From Halomonas cupida (GTDB lineage: Bacteria; Pseudomonadota; Gammaproteobacteria; Pseudomonadales; Halomonadaceae): a stretch of 64,000 bases of DNA. Each line of letters starts with the position of its first letter. Position 1 is the stretch's first letter. The DNA lies in contig NZ_FRCA01000007.1 of the NCBI RefSeq assembly GCF_900142755.1, positions 124,001 to 188,000 of the forward strand. The letters run 5' to 3'. Position numbers and translations under genes: made by a program. The notes beneath the pieces are model-generated. The model saw only the letters and a list, made by a program, of their open reading frames with translations. It did not search any database and had not been told where the DNA came from. Below, in pieces: positions 1 through 8,608 of this stretch.

Positions 1-1
1 A

Positions 2-655
2 GCGAGAGTCACTCGGCTCGAGGATTTTGAGACGGCACACAACGAGATTGAGAGAAGGTTATTTGACACACCGTTTGGTTCATATCCTTGTGATGAAGCT
101 GAAAGACTATTTCCTGCCTGCAAAGAATGGTTGTACGTAAGCTGCTGGCACCAATCAGAGCATGAATGTGCGGCTATGTGGAAGTTATACGGTCAAGATA
201 AGAACTCAGTGTGTATATTTTCAACTAATGAACGATTAGAAGCTGCTATAGCCCCTGTTTTTTCATGTAATATGTTGGAAATCCAGCGAGTAAGCTATAT
301 CGATCACATCAATGATAACTTCTCCGGCAACCCGCTAGATCCCTTCATAGCCAAATCGAAGCCATACGCTTTTGAGCGAGAGTGTAGAGTAGTAGCTTGG
401 AACTCAAATATAGATCTCTCAAAGACTCCAAAAAGTGATGAATCTGGACGTTTGTTCGAGGTTAACCTAGAGCAAATGATTCATAAAGTGGTAGTTTCTC
501 CACACGCAGACCCTTGGTTTAAGGATACGGTTAAAAGACTGTGTAATGACGCGAGTGTCAAAGTCGATATCGAAGATTCTGTTATGCGAATGCAGCCGAT
601 AGCTGACGTTTATGATGCAATGACTTATTACAAGCCACGAAAACCGGGCGCGTGA
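2..655 (+). CDS. DUF2971-type protein, 5' end cut by window edge
   Basis: The reading frame is open from the first bases of the window to the stop at 653-655, so the true start lies outside. The visible part of about 217 residues contains a block typical of DUF2971 proteins: a Tyr-Val-Ser-Cys-Trp segment followed by an acidic stretch and AAMWKLYG, then a VCIFST strand and an ERECRVVAW block near the middle. DUF2971 proteins have no established biochemical role and are common in accessory islands and integron cassettes. The gene is AT-rich compared with the core genes to the right and lies in the same direction as the next two cassette-like genes. The family call rests on remembered motif order, so it is good but not certain. 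Confidence 0.7.
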   Translation, partial: ARVTRLEDFETAHNEIERRLFDTPFGSYPCDEAERLFPACKEWLYVSCWHQSEHECAAMWKLYGQDKNSVCIFSTNERLEAAIAPVFSCNMLEIQRVSYIDHINDNFSGNPLDPFIAKSKPYAFERECRVVAWNSNIDLSKTPKSDESGRLFEVNLEQMIHKVVVSPHADPWFKDTVKRLCNDASVKVDIEDSVMRMQPIADVYDAMTYYKPRKPGA

Positions 656-930
656 GGCACACCATTTTATTTTGGCGCGATAATCAGGATTATCTGAACG
701 TCCGAAACAGGAACGTCCATGCACAAGGTGCTATTGACTCTAAGCGGTCATTCTTGGGAATGCAGCAGAAGCGGGAATTTTGGCTATTCGCCCTAACGGA
801 AATTAATAGAATAAAGAATCATAGATTGGGAGAATCTGGCAGGCTGCATTTTTCGGAACGAAGTGCCAGCATGTTCATTCAATCATAAAACGCGCCGTCT
901 AAAACGCTGTTATAAATATAGGTAGTACAA
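656..930 (+). other. Spacer between first two cassette-like genes, weak attC candidate
   Basis: A 78-codon frame (652-888, GTG start overlapping the preceding stop) is present, but its product matches nothing I recognise and it has no convincing ribosome binding site. A possible integron-type right core, GTTATAA, lies at 909-915, 16 bases before the next gene, which is the usual cassette spacing. A possible left core, CCCTAAC, lies at 791-797. The arms between them pair poorly, so this attC call is weak compared with the two sites downstream. Confidence 0.25.
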
Positions 931-2004
931 GTGGAAACTTACGGAAAACAAATATTGGGTGTATTTTCTAACGAGAGGCGCCTACTGGGTGAGCTTGCTC
1001 ATACAGATTATACTGAAGAAGACATAAGGAAAAAGGTCTCATTTTTAGGCGGTAAGTTGGAGCTTTTTCTAAAAACTATAGTGTTCCCAGCAAGCAGTTC
1101 AAGCGGTAATCTAGTTTCTTTTATATCGAAAGCTAAAAATCAAGGTCTTCCCATTTCTGAATATCAGAAGCTTGATAGCTTTCGCAAGCTATATAATATT
1201 GCAAAGCATGAGCCTAATGCTTCCATAAGCTTGATCGAAACCACCAAAAAACTGGTGGATGCCAACGCGGCACTGAAGCAATTGATAGACTTAAACCTTG
1301 GATTGACCTCCTTGGTCGTTCGACCCCAGTCTAAACGGGTATTTTGGATTGCCGCATGGGACAATTTTGTTGGTGGAATTACGGAAATCCATATAATTAT
1401 TCCCGGAGTTTCTGAGCACTGGCTCGGCCCCCCAACTATGGATTCTATATATATTAATATTTCTGACTGGGGCGACTTCAAGTCTGACCTGAAAGAAGTT
1501 GGTGGGTTGCACTCTGGCTTTGGGATAATCCCAGAAAAACAAATAGAGTTGTTTGAAACCGATAGTGATTTTCTTGATTCATTTGCCTTCGAGGGTGAGT
1601 ATAGAGAATTGCTTTTGATTACAAGTAAGTTTGAGCGTCAACAAAGTCGCCATCCCCATCTACATAGAAATAATTCAAGTTACTCAACGCTTTTAGTGCT
1701 GTTGCTGGCGCTTATTGATGTCTTGCCTACAGTAGACACTTCTAAGCTTGCAGAAGAGATCAGAACACAAGCTGTTAACCTATATGGGTTGTCATCCGAC
1801 AGTCCAGAGCTTGATGAAAAAATTCATTTGCTCGTAGAAATGGCTAATATGGTTCCGAACTCGTTAATAGGTAGCGTTAAAGGACCTTTATGGCTCAGTC
1901 CTGAAAGGTTTGATGAAGAGAAAGGATCTGCCATCGCCAAGCACTCGTCTTTACCAATCATCGTTACCAAACATCTAGCTATCGCGATGGAGTGGAAAGT
2001 ATGA
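931..2004 (+). CDS. Hypothetical protein of 357 residues in a cassette-like context
   Basis: I do not recognise this protein. It starts at a GTG preceded by a weak AGGT site, 16 bases after the GTTATAA core-like sequence, and ends 11 bases before a good attC candidate. The N-terminal third is charged and helical, with an FRKLYNIAKHEP segment around residues 84-95 that resembles the R...H helices of HEPN-type or AbiV-like proteins. The middle is rich in beta-prone hydrophobic runs. No signal peptide or membrane segment is visible, so it is probably cytoplasmic. Codon use is AT-rich like its neighbours and unlike the core genes. The HEPN resemblance is inference from a short stretch; a fold prediction would settle it. 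Confidence 0.6.
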   Translation: METYGKQILGVFSNERRLLGELAHTDYTEEDIRKKVSFLGGKLELFLKTIVFPASSSSGNLVSFISKAKNQGLPISEYQKLDSFRKLYNIAKHEPNASISLIETTKKLVDANAALKQLIDLNLGLTSLVVRPQSKRVFWIAAWDNFVGGITEIHIIIPGVSEHWLGPPTMDSIYINISDWGDFKSDLKEVGGLHSGFGIIPEKQIELFETDSDFLDSFAFEGEYRELLLITSKFERQQSRHPHLHRNNSSYSTLLVLLLALIDVLPTVDTSKLAEEIRTQAVNLYGLSSDSPELDEKIHLLVEMANMVPNSLIGSVKGPLWLSPERFDEEKGSAIAKHSSLPIIVTKHLAIAMEWKV

Positions 2005-2015
2005 CCGAAAAATAT

Positions 2016-2114
2016 GTATAACAAGTCGTGCCTGTACTCGCCTTCGGCGCCAGTCAGCCTTTTACTCCGTCGTTCCTCCTACGCAAAAGTCTGCAGCACC
2101 ACTCGGCGTTAGGC
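2016..2114 (+). other. attC-like recombination site (integron cassette end)
   Basis: The stretch starts with GTATAAC (2016-2022) and ends with GTTAGGC (2108-2114), matching the inverse core and core of integron attC sites. Inside each core there is a 5-base spacer (AAGTC on the left, GCCGA read from the right end) followed by similar arms: GTGCCTG on the left and GTGGTGCTG on the right strand. The 99-bp length is within the attC range. It starts just after one stop codon, and the next gene begins 11 bases after it, which is the compact spacing of gene cassettes. Confidence 0.65.
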
Positions 2115-2125
2115 CTCAACCAGTC

Positions 2126-3373
2126 ATGGGTAGTAGGAAAAAATTAAAGGGAAAAAGGCTCAAGCAGGCTTTTTTTGATATTTCAAAAAATAAAGAGGGG
2201 ATAGAGTTGAGTAAAGAACATCCTGGGTTTCGCATTTTTGTGCTTGGGGCTGGTTTTTCTGTTCCGGCGGGGCTTCCTACTGCTGCAGAGTTATATCCCG
2301 AAGTTGTCAGGCGAGTAGAGGGATTGCTTGGAAAAGACAATCGTTTTCACCGGGCAATTCAGGACTATATCGATTACCGAAAAAGAAGCGATGGCGTTGA
2401 TCTGTCTATTGATACCATAGATCTAGAAGAGTTTATGTCCTATCTCGATATCGAGCATTTTCTTGGGTTAGAGGGGGGCGATACCTTAAGTGAGCACGGC
2501 AATGCAGCTCAGCTATTTGTGAAAAGATTCATTGGGCAGATAATTCACGAGAGAACACCAAGCAAGGATTTATTGCCAGATGAATATTATGAATTTGCTG
2601 AGAAATTGTCAGTAAATGATATTGTGATAACGCTAAATTATGACGTTGTTCTTGAGCGAGCTCTTGAGCATGTTGGTAAGCCTTATAGGCTTTTCCCGCA
2701 TCGATACGGCAAGATTGGTGACGGGGCTAATATAGTTGACGACTCCAGAGATGAAGTTACGATCTTAAAGCTGCATGGTTCGTTGGATTGGTTCAGTAAC
2801 AAATCCTACCTTCATGGCTTAGAGGCTTTTAAAAAACAAGGTGTAGATGGGGCACCTAACGATCCAATTTTCAATAACAATGATAAGTATGGCCACTTTC
2901 CGTTAGTTGATGGGCCAAGAAATGAAGATGATCCGCTAATAAATATTTACAGGCTAAAGAACATAGATCGCTTTTACGGAAATTTCGATCCACCTGCGGT
3001 CCCTATGATTCTCTCTCCTTCTCATATGAAAATTGTCTATGCAAACCCGTTTTTGGATTTTTGGTGGGGTTGGGGGCATGCTGGTGGTATGAACTTGGGT
3101 GTGTCAATTATCGGGTTCTCTCTGCCTTTACACGATGATTATCTTCGAATATGCCTCTATAGAATAATATCTAATTTCCAAAAAGTGGCTTGGGAACAAC
3201 CGCTTTTAGACTGGTATAAGAACCACGTAAAGCTCGTCGACTATAGGACGGACACAAAAGGCAAAGATGAATTAATCGAAAGATACCGATTTATTGACTA
3301 CGACAAAGCAGATGTTTATACAGATGGTTTTTCTATGGATGCAGTCGAGTTTCTTTTTAGCCAATCAAGATAG
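2126..3373 (+). CDS. SIR2-like domain protein, candidate defence NADase
   Basis: This 415-residue protein carries a SIR2-like Rossmann domain. The nucleotide-binding segment FVLGAGFSVPAGLPTA lies at about residues 35-50, ITLNYDVVLERAL at about 169-181, and the LKLHGSLDWF block, with the histidine expected in the active site, at about 210-219. Family knowledge: stand-alone SIR2-like proteins of this type deplete NAD during phage infection in several bacterial defence systems, and others have unknown roles. The C-terminal part includes an SIIGFSLPLHDDYLR segment typical of the last Rossmann strand. The ATG follows the attC core by 11 bases, and the stop abuts the next attC-like core directly. 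Base composition is AT-rich, suggesting transfer. The SIR2 domain is clear; the defence role is inference. Confidence 0.8.
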   Translation: MGSRKKLKGKRLKQAFFDISKNKEGIELSKEHPGFRIFVLGAGFSVPAGLPTAAELYPEVVRRVEGLLGKDNRFHRAIQDYIDYRKRSDGVDLSIDTIDLEEFMSYLDIEHFLGLEGGDTLSEHGNAAQLFVKRFIGQIIHERTPSKDLLPDEYYEFAEKLSVNDIVITLNYDVVLERALEHVGKPYRLFPHRYGKIGDGANIVDDSRDEVTILKLHGSLDWFSNKSYLHGLEAFKKQGVDGAPNDPIFNNNDKYGHFPLVDGPRNEDDPLINIYRLKNIDRFYGNFDPPAVPMILSPSHMKIVYANPFLDFWWGWGHAGGMNLGVSIIGFSLPLHDDYLRICLYRIISNFQKVAWEQPLLDWYKNHVKLVDYRTDTKGKDELIERYRFIDYDKADVYTDGFSMDAVEFLFSQSR

Positions 3374-3499
3374 GCCTAACAAGCGCATGTTGTCGGACTG
3401 GCTTTCCGCTGCCCTCCAAGCCAACCGCAAATGCGGGCGTAAAGCGCTATATCAGTGGCTCCTAAAAGACCGCTCTTGGCCGGATGCACAACTTTAGAC
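3374..3499 (+). other. attC-like site with a degenerate right core
   Basis: GCCTAAC (3374-3380) begins at the base after the SIR2 stop codon and is a perfect inverse core. It is followed by the 5-base spacer AAGCG and an arm CATGTTGTCGG. The best right end is TTTAGAC (3493-3499), one base off GTTAGAC, preceded by CCGGATGCACAAC, which partly pairs with the left arm. If correct, the last cassette has a decayed core, and the array ends here just before the GC-richer araC-type gene on the other strand. Confidence 0.5.
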
Positions 3500-3528
3500 T
3501 ATGCCGATGGATTGGTTTTGGCAGCCAA

Positions 3529-4479
3529 TTAGTGAGATGACACATAAATCGACTGCGATTCTGGCGGGGGTAGCTCGAATGTTGAACGCATCCAAGCGAC
3601 TTCGGCTGTCGGAGTACGGCCGAACAGGCGTCTGAACTCGCGGCTGAACTGAGAGGAGCTCTCATAACCGACATCGCTTGCCGCGACAGCGGCAGTTCTG
3701 GCCTGGCGAAACATCAGGAGTCGCGCCTGATGAAGCCGGACAGCCTTCACGTATTGCATGGGAGAAGTCTGTGTCGCCGCTTTGAAATGTACATGGAAGG
3801 TCGGGACGCTCATACGTGCCTCGCGCGCCAGTGATTCGACATCCAGTGGCGTTGCGTAGGCTTCGTGAATACGACGTATCGCACGGCTGATACGACCGAA
3901 AGGTGTGGTTGTCCCAAGTGCGGCCCGCATCGCCCCGCCTTGCTCACCTCGAAGTACGCGGAAATAGATCTCGCGAACCATTGAACGACCCAGGATTTTC
4001 CCATCCTCCGGCGACTCCATGATCTCGAGAAAGCGCGACACCGTGTCAGCCAATGCCGGCTCCATGGGTGACGCCATCAGGCCGCATGGCGTTGACGCGC
4101 CTCTTATGCCCTCCTCCTCGAGCTCAAGCAGCAACTCAGCGGCCAGAGAAGTATCCAGATGAAGATAAATGGCCAGCAAGGGCTGCTCGATACTGGCCTC
4201 GGTTTCCATGGTGAAAGGCACGGGAATCGATACAGCCAGATAGTGCTGGGCATCGTAGACATACGTTTGATTGCCCCAATATCCGCGCTTTCGCCCTTGG
4301 CAAACGATGACAATGCCCGGGTCATACAGGACGGGCGTCCGGCGTAACGGGCGATTGGAACGCAGGAAACGCACGTCCGGCAGCACGGTCAGATTATAGC
4401 CTTCTTGTGGTGCCATCCTGGCGAGCAAGTCAACGATGTGTTGCTCTCTATGCGCTAGTTTCGTGTCCCGGTCGTTCAT
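3529..4479 (-). CDS. AraC-family transcriptional regulator
   Basis: The 316-residue product has the AraC_N cupin-like sensing domain in the first about 180 residues (blocks PGIVIVCQGRK and HYLAVSIPVPF) and a C-terminal pair of helix-turn-helix motifs. The latter include LAREARMSVPTFHVHFK and the family signature VGYESSSQFSREFRRLFG. It is probably a cytoplasmic activator or repressor. It is divergent from the short-chain dehydrogenase starting at 4656, and this AraC_N/SDR arrangement is common, so that gene is the likely target. The inducer is unknown. The ATG at 4479 gives the usual family length. It marks the return to GC-rich DNA after the cassette-like region. Confidence 0.9.
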   Translation of the reverse strand: MNDRDTKLAHREQHIVDLLARMAPQEGYNLTVLPDVRFLRSNRPLRRTPVLYDPGIVIVCQGRKRGYWGNQTYVYDAQHYLAVSIPVPFTMETEASIEQPLLAIYLHLDTSLAAELLLELEEEGIRGASTPCGLMASPMEPALADTVSRFLEIMESPEDGKILGRSMVREIYFRVLRGEQGGAMRAALGTTTPFGRISRAIRRIHEAYATPLDVESLAREARMSVPTFHVHFKAATQTSPMQYVKAVRLHQARLLMFRQARTAAVAASDVGYESSSQFSREFRRLFGRTPTAEVAWMRSTFELPPPESQSIYVSSH

Positions 4480-4655
4480 CGATCTCTCAATCAGGTGACT
4501 GTACGTCGATAGTCTGTGCGAGTTCTTGCCTGAATCGTAGGTGCATCATAGGAATAGGCAAGTAAATCAGACGATCTCGCGTACGAACTCAAGATCCGAC
4601 TCTCTAGCATGAACGCTCTTCTTGTACACAAGCCACATCAGTGGAGAGCGCAATC

Positions 4656-5489
4656 ATGAGTCAGTCCAGGACTATCCTCATCACCGGAGTCAGCAGTGGG
4701 TTCGGCCAGGCCTTAGCGACCGAAGCGCTCGCTGCAGGACACCGGGTCATCGGTACGGTGCGTAGTGACGAGGCCGCCACGGCTTTCGAGGCCCATGAGT
4801 CGAAGCGAGCGCATGCCCGTCTACTCGACCTGACCGATACCCCATCGATCACCCCAGTCGTTAACGAAATCAGCGATGAGTTCGGCCTGATCGACGTGTT
4901 GGTCAACAATGCCGGGTATGGCCATGAAGGCATACTGGAAGAGTCATCCACCGAGGAGATGCGTCGGCAGTTCGAGGTCAATGTATTCGGTGCGGTCGAG
5001 ATGATCAAAGCCGTATTGCCATCGTTCCGCGAACGTCGTGCCGGCCATATCATCAACATTACGTCGATGGGTGGCTACATTACGATGCCGGGTATTGCGT
5101 ACTACTGTGGTAGCAAGTTCGCGCTGGAAGGCATATCCGACACGTTGAGCAAGGAGTTGGCGCCGTTCAATATTCATGTCACCGCCGTGGCGCCCGGCTC
5201 GTTTCGAACCGATTGGGCTGGCCGATCGATGCGCCGCTCCCCACGCAGCATCGCCGATTACGACACCCTGTTCGATCCAGTAAGACAAGCAAGAAAAGAC
5301 AAGAGCGGGCAGCAACTGGGCGACCCGGTGAAAGCGGCTCAGGCCATGCTCGAGATCATGAAAAGCAAAACGCCACCGGCGCACCTATTGCTCGGCAGTG
5401 ACGCACTCGGGCTGGTACGGGGCCAACTCGTCGATAGGTCGCGGGAGATCGATGTCTGGGAGACATTGACGGTATCGACAGACGGTTGA
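4656..5489 (+). CDS. SDR-family oxidoreductase
   Basis: This is a classical short-chain dehydrogenase of 277 residues. The cofactor motif TGVSSGFG is near the N-terminus, NNAG follows at about residue 85, and the catalytic Ser and YxxxK are present in NITSMGG and YYCGSKFAL (about residues 133-155). An arginine in the second strand (TVRSDE) suggests NADP(H). The substrate cannot be told from sequence. I prefer the ATG at 4656, which has GGAGAG ten bases upstream, over an in-frame GTG at 4641. Divergent transcription from an AraC_N regulator suggests induction by a small molecule. Confidence 0.9.
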   Translation: MSQSRTILITGVSSGFGQALATEALAAGHRVIGTVRSDEAATAFEAHESKRAHARLLDLTDTPSITPVVNEISDEFGLIDVLVNNAGYGHEGILEESSTEEMRRQFEVNVFGAVEMIKAVLPSFRERRAGHIINITSMGGYITMPGIAYYCGSKFALEGISDTLSKELAPFNIHVTAVAPGSFRTDWAGRSMRRSPRSIADYDTLFDPVRQARKDKSGQQLGDPVKAAQAMLEIMKSKTPPAHLLLGSDALGLVRGQLVDRSREIDVWETLTVSTDG

Positions 5490-5675
5490 ATTCTTTCAAA
5501 CGTAAGGCGGCCTCCGATAGGCTCGCGTCAGGAACGCGTGTGAAGAAGGCTGTACGTCAAGGGAGTCGCCTTACCTCTGAGCCACCAAGCAATCGGTCGC
5601 TTGTGGCCGAAAAGCGAAAATCAGTCTCTACTGGACTCAAACAACACCCAACGCTCCCAAAGCGCCTGGTGTAAG

Positions 5676-6065
5676 TCATATCTGCTCAGCAATGGCGCTC
5701 TTGTCGATAATCGACCAGACGGTCTTGATCTTTCCGTCACCATCAAATTCATAGAAGACATTCTCTTCAAACTGCACGCGCTTGCCGTTGACCGGTAGGC
5801 CGAACAGCATGCCGACAGGGGTGCAGTTGAACTGCAGGCGACTGGCGACATGCGGGGGCTGTGAGACCAGCAAGGCGACTTCAAAGCAAAGATCCGGAAT
5901 AGCCTGAAAATCGCCTTCCAGCATGGAGCGGTAGCCGCTCAGCCCTATGGTTTTCCCATTGTGGCTGACGTTCTCGCTGACATAGCGGCCCAGGTTGTCC
6001 CAGTCCTGTTGGTTCAGGCACTCGATGTAGCCACGATAGCTTGCCGTCAGCTCGTCGCTGTTCAT
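5676..6065 (-). CDS. SnoaL-like / ester cyclase family protein
   Basis: This 129-residue single-domain protein has an NTF2-like fold signature. It starts with an amphipathic helix and RGYIECLNQQDWDNL, continues with HNGKTIGLSGYRSML (a conserved ester-cyclase style segment), and ends with KIKTVWSIIDK. Members include polyketide cyclases and many uncharacterised small enzymes or binding proteins. No partner gene is obvious: the SDR upstream is on the opposite strand and the genes converge. The family is well supported; the substrate is unknown. Confidence 0.8.
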   Translation of the reverse strand: MNSDELTASYRGYIECLNQQDWDNLGRYVSENVSHNGKTIGLSGYRSMLEGDFQAIPDLCFEVALLVSQPPHVASRLQFNCTPVGMLFGLPVNGKRVQFEENVFYEFDGDGKIKTVWSIIDKSAIAEQI

Positions 6066-6222
6066 TGCGTTACCTCATTAACTTGCACCCCGCTCAATGT
6101 AGCCGAGCGGGGACATCTTGCAAGTCAATGACCCGCTTTGTCTGCCGAGATGCATGGGGTTTCACGGAGGGCCCGCTTCTGGCCGGTAGAGACGGCCCGA
6201 ACCAGGCCGTTTCCAGTTCCAG

Positions 6223-6459
6223 CTATGCCTCCGTTTGCCCGGCCATCTCCAAGGCATCGTCTACCTCTATCCCGAGGTATCTGACAGTGCTCTGGCGCTG
6301 TGTCTTCTGCTGCATGACAACGGCTCCTGGCAGTACGCGGTCTCCATGAACAATGTCTCTGACACAGAGCGACCAGATCACAGGCTCTCAACTTGCTTTC
6401 TGCCCGACTCGCTTGCCCTTGTTCCAGGGTCTATGGTTTACGGGTGTTGAGGCGTTCAT
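6223..6459 (-). pseudogene. Decayed tyrosine recombinase (phage-integrase family) with internal deletions
   Basis: Read leftward from an ATG at 6459, the frame gives MNASTPVNHRPWNKGKRVGQ, then a stop, then VRDIVHG...VVMQQKTQR, and finally STVRYLGIEVDDALEMA before a terminal stop at 6223-6225. These three blocks are the start, middle and end of a small tyrosine recombinase of about 200 residues that I know from many proteobacteria. The two intervening pieces, including most of the catalytic domain, are missing and one in-frame stop is present. All three blocks stay in one frame. It cannot be functional. The surrounding 6066-6614 stretch contains nothing else I can support. Confidence 0.75.
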
Positions 6460-6614
6460 GGTGTGGCTCTCCATGGGTGGAGAGGAAAGAATGGCTCAGA
6501 CCACTCTAGGTGCTGAGTCCACTACCTGACACAGGTCGACCCAAAGCGGGCATGGTCATCGGGGTTATCAAGCCTCACACCCAAATCCGAAACTCACACC
6601 CGGAGGGCTGAACG

Positions 6615-6956
6615 ATGACGAAGTATCTTGTCTCCTTCCCCGGGTCGGCGATGGACATCTCCGACGCAGAGATGGCTGCCGTCGGCGAAGCGGCACACGC
6701 GGTCATACGCGAGGCGAAGGGTGCCGGTGTCTATGTGTTTGGCGGTGGTATCAACGAGGACGTCGCGCCGCTGATGGTTGCCGCCAATGGCACCGTCACG
6801 AACGAGACCTACCCGCAAACCAGGGAGTTCGACGGCGGCTTCTGTGTCCTGGAGCTCCCGTCGCGCGAAGCCGCCATCCAATGGGCCGCGAAGATTGCCA
6901 AGGCCTGCCGCTGCTCGCAGGAGCTCCGCGAGTTCGGGTACGATCCCGAGAGCTGA
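6615..6956 (+). CDS. YciI-family protein
   Basis: This 113-residue protein has the YCII fold pattern: an opening KYLVSFPG strand, a central helix of acidic and alanine residues, an FDGGFCVLELPSREAAIQWA segment close to the C-terminus, and a CRCSQELREFGYDPES tail. YciI-like proteins are small dimeric proteins related to muconolactone isomerase; most have no known substrate. The start is well defined by GGAGG ten bases before the ATG. It stands alone between a recombinase relic and a convergent RidA gene. Confidence 0.8.
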   Translation: MTKYLVSFPGSAMDISDAEMAAVGEAAHAVIREAKGAGVYVFGGGINEDVAPLMVAANGTVTNETYPQTREFDGGFCVLELPSREAAIQWAAKIAKACRCSQELREFGYDPES

Positions 6957-7199
6957 CCGACGGGGTCGCAGCTCGATGCGAACGAGGATGTCCTTTCTGC
7001 ACGACTCTCTTCATTCCGCATTCCACATTGCTGGAAGCGAGCGAAGTTGTTGCCTCTCTCGTCGACAAGCCGTTCGGTCGGTACGTCAATGCGCATCTGG
7101 AAGGAATTCACGCTCTTCCGGGGCGCCGGACCTCGCTGACGCTCGGTAGGTCATGCGGAGCTCTCCCCTGCCAACAGCTATGTCCTTTATTGATTATCG

Positions 7200-7613
7200 C
7201 TACTGCAGATCTTCCAACACGGCCTCGGCGACGATCTCGATCAACCACTCGGGTTCCGCCAGACCGCACACGATGGTCCATGAAGTTGCGGGTGGATCAA
7301 TGGGGAAATGCTTGCACAGTACTTGCGTCACACTTTCCTGCTCGTAACGTGCAAATTCTGCCACGTTCAGCTGCAACCTGACGATCTGACTCAGGTCTCC
7401 GCCGAGGCTCTCCAATATGATCGCGATGTTGTCGAGGGCGGCTTCTGCTTGTGTACCGATGTCGGGCCCGACGACGCGCTCCTCTGCATCGATACCCACC
7501 TGACCCGACAGATAGACGCAGCAGCCGCCACGTACCATCACCGCCTGGCTGAAGCCATATTTCACGGTATCGGCCACAGCAGGCGGATTGATCACCTCGC
7601 GGTGTATCCCCAT
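7200..7613 (-). CDS. RidA/YjgF family protein
   Basis: The 137-residue product has the Rid-family layout: an early YGFSQAVMV strand, VYLSGQVGID in the region of the conserved SGQ, a QAEAALDNIAIILES helix and the C-terminal EIVAEAVL strand. RidA enzymes deaminate reactive enamine/imine intermediates; many paralogues have other roles, and the conserved arginine of true RidA is not clearly present. The start at 7613 is chosen because AGGAGG lies nine bases before it, directly after the stop of mipA, so the two genes form an operon. Confidence 0.8.
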   Translation of the reverse strand: MGIHREVINPPAVADTVKYGFSQAVMVRGGCCVYLSGQVGIDAEERVVGPDIGTQAEAALDNIAIILESLGGDLSQIVRLQLNVAEFARYEQESVTQVLCKHFPIDPPATSWTIVCGLAEPEWLIEIVAEAVLEDLQ

Positions 7614-7627
7614 AGGAGATCGCCTCC

Positions 7628-8446
7628 TCAAAACGAATAGCTGATACCGGTTCTCAGCCTGACAGCAGCGTCATCCTCGATCAGGGGACTGTCGGTAATC
7701 TCATCGGGATAGCTCTCGTAGTCAAAGGTAGCGTAGATGCTCCAGTCATGACTCAGGGAATAGGCAAGATCCACGCCGACACCAGACAGCAGCGCAGCAT
7801 CGGGGATATAGGAATAATCCCCCGTGATGCTCTCGTCCGTATCGATTCCGTAGTAGTAGTCCGCAACATTCTCGGATAAGTAGGTGACGCCGATATGCGG
7901 TGTCACACGTGCCCGCCCAATATTCCATGGGTACCGGTAACCCACATCGTACCGCTCTCCCTCCGATGTGCCCGAGATGTCCGTGTGCGCTTCGGCACTC
8001 AGCACCCCGAACCGGCTCGCCCAGGACGCTGACAGGCCCGCGTAATAGCTGCGGTCTCGGTCGTCCAGCTGGCCCCGGTCGACGTTGCGGGATGCCAATG
8101 CTCCTCGCCCCAGGTCATCTGGATCCATATTCAGGCTACCTATCACCAGAGTGGCGTCCAGCGTGAATTGGTCCCCCTTGTACAGGTGAACTCCCCCTTC
8201 TGTTGCGTGAAAGAAAAATCGCCGACTTTCGAAGTAAATCAGAGGATAGATGCCGATACTATTGTCAGCATCCACATAGGCAGCATCGGACAACGTCCCC
8301 ATTACACCCAGCCTCCACTGAGTGGCATTCGTGTTCAATCCGGCCGTCTCCTGTGCCTCCGCGAAAATCGTCACGGATGAGGCGATGCAGCCGACCACTG
8401 GCCAAAGAAGTCTCTTTTTCCCTAAGATAGCGCTACCGATCATCAC
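7628..8446 (-). CDS. mipA: MipA/OmpV family outer-membrane protein
   Basis: The 272-residue protein begins with a signal peptide ending near FAEAQ (about residue 32) and continues with alternating aromatic beta-strand segments. It closes with the C-terminal YSF expected for outer-membrane barrels. Blocks such as YPLIYFESRRFFFHATEGGVHLY and the final RLRTGISYSF are typical of MipA/OmpV. The family includes the scaffold for MltA and PBP1B in E. coli, but many members are simply regulated porin-like proteins. Here it is divergent from an OmpR-type two-component system and followed by ridA, suggesting stress-induced expression rather than a cell-wall role. Confidence 0.85.
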   Translation of the reverse strand: MMIGSAILGKKRLLWPVVGCIASSVTIFAEAQETAGLNTNATQWRLGVMGTLSDAAYVDADNSIGIYPLIYFESRRFFFHATEGGVHLYKGDQFTLDATLVIGSLNMDPDDLGRGALASRNVDRGQLDDRDRSYYAGLSASWASRFGVLSAEAHTDISGTSEGERYDVGYRYPWNIGRARVTPHIGVTYLSENVADYYYGIDTDESITGDYSYIPDAALLSGVGVDLAYSLSHDWSIYATFDYESYPDEITDSPLIEDDAAVRLRTGISYSF

Positions 8447-8608
8447 TCAAACCCTCTATCCGTTGTTGATCTTCATGGTGGCGCGATCATCACACAGCAG
8501 TTTGTCTGCAATTTTTCTCGAAAATGTCTGCCTTGAAACATGCGTTACACAGCAGACACATAACTTACAGGAATGAGAACATCGTCATCCATTCTGGAGG
8601 AACAGACA

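Noticed and set aside
652..888. 78-codon frame after the DUF2971 gene
   Set aside because: No ribosome site, no recognisable composition or motif, and it covers the possible left arm of an attC-like site.
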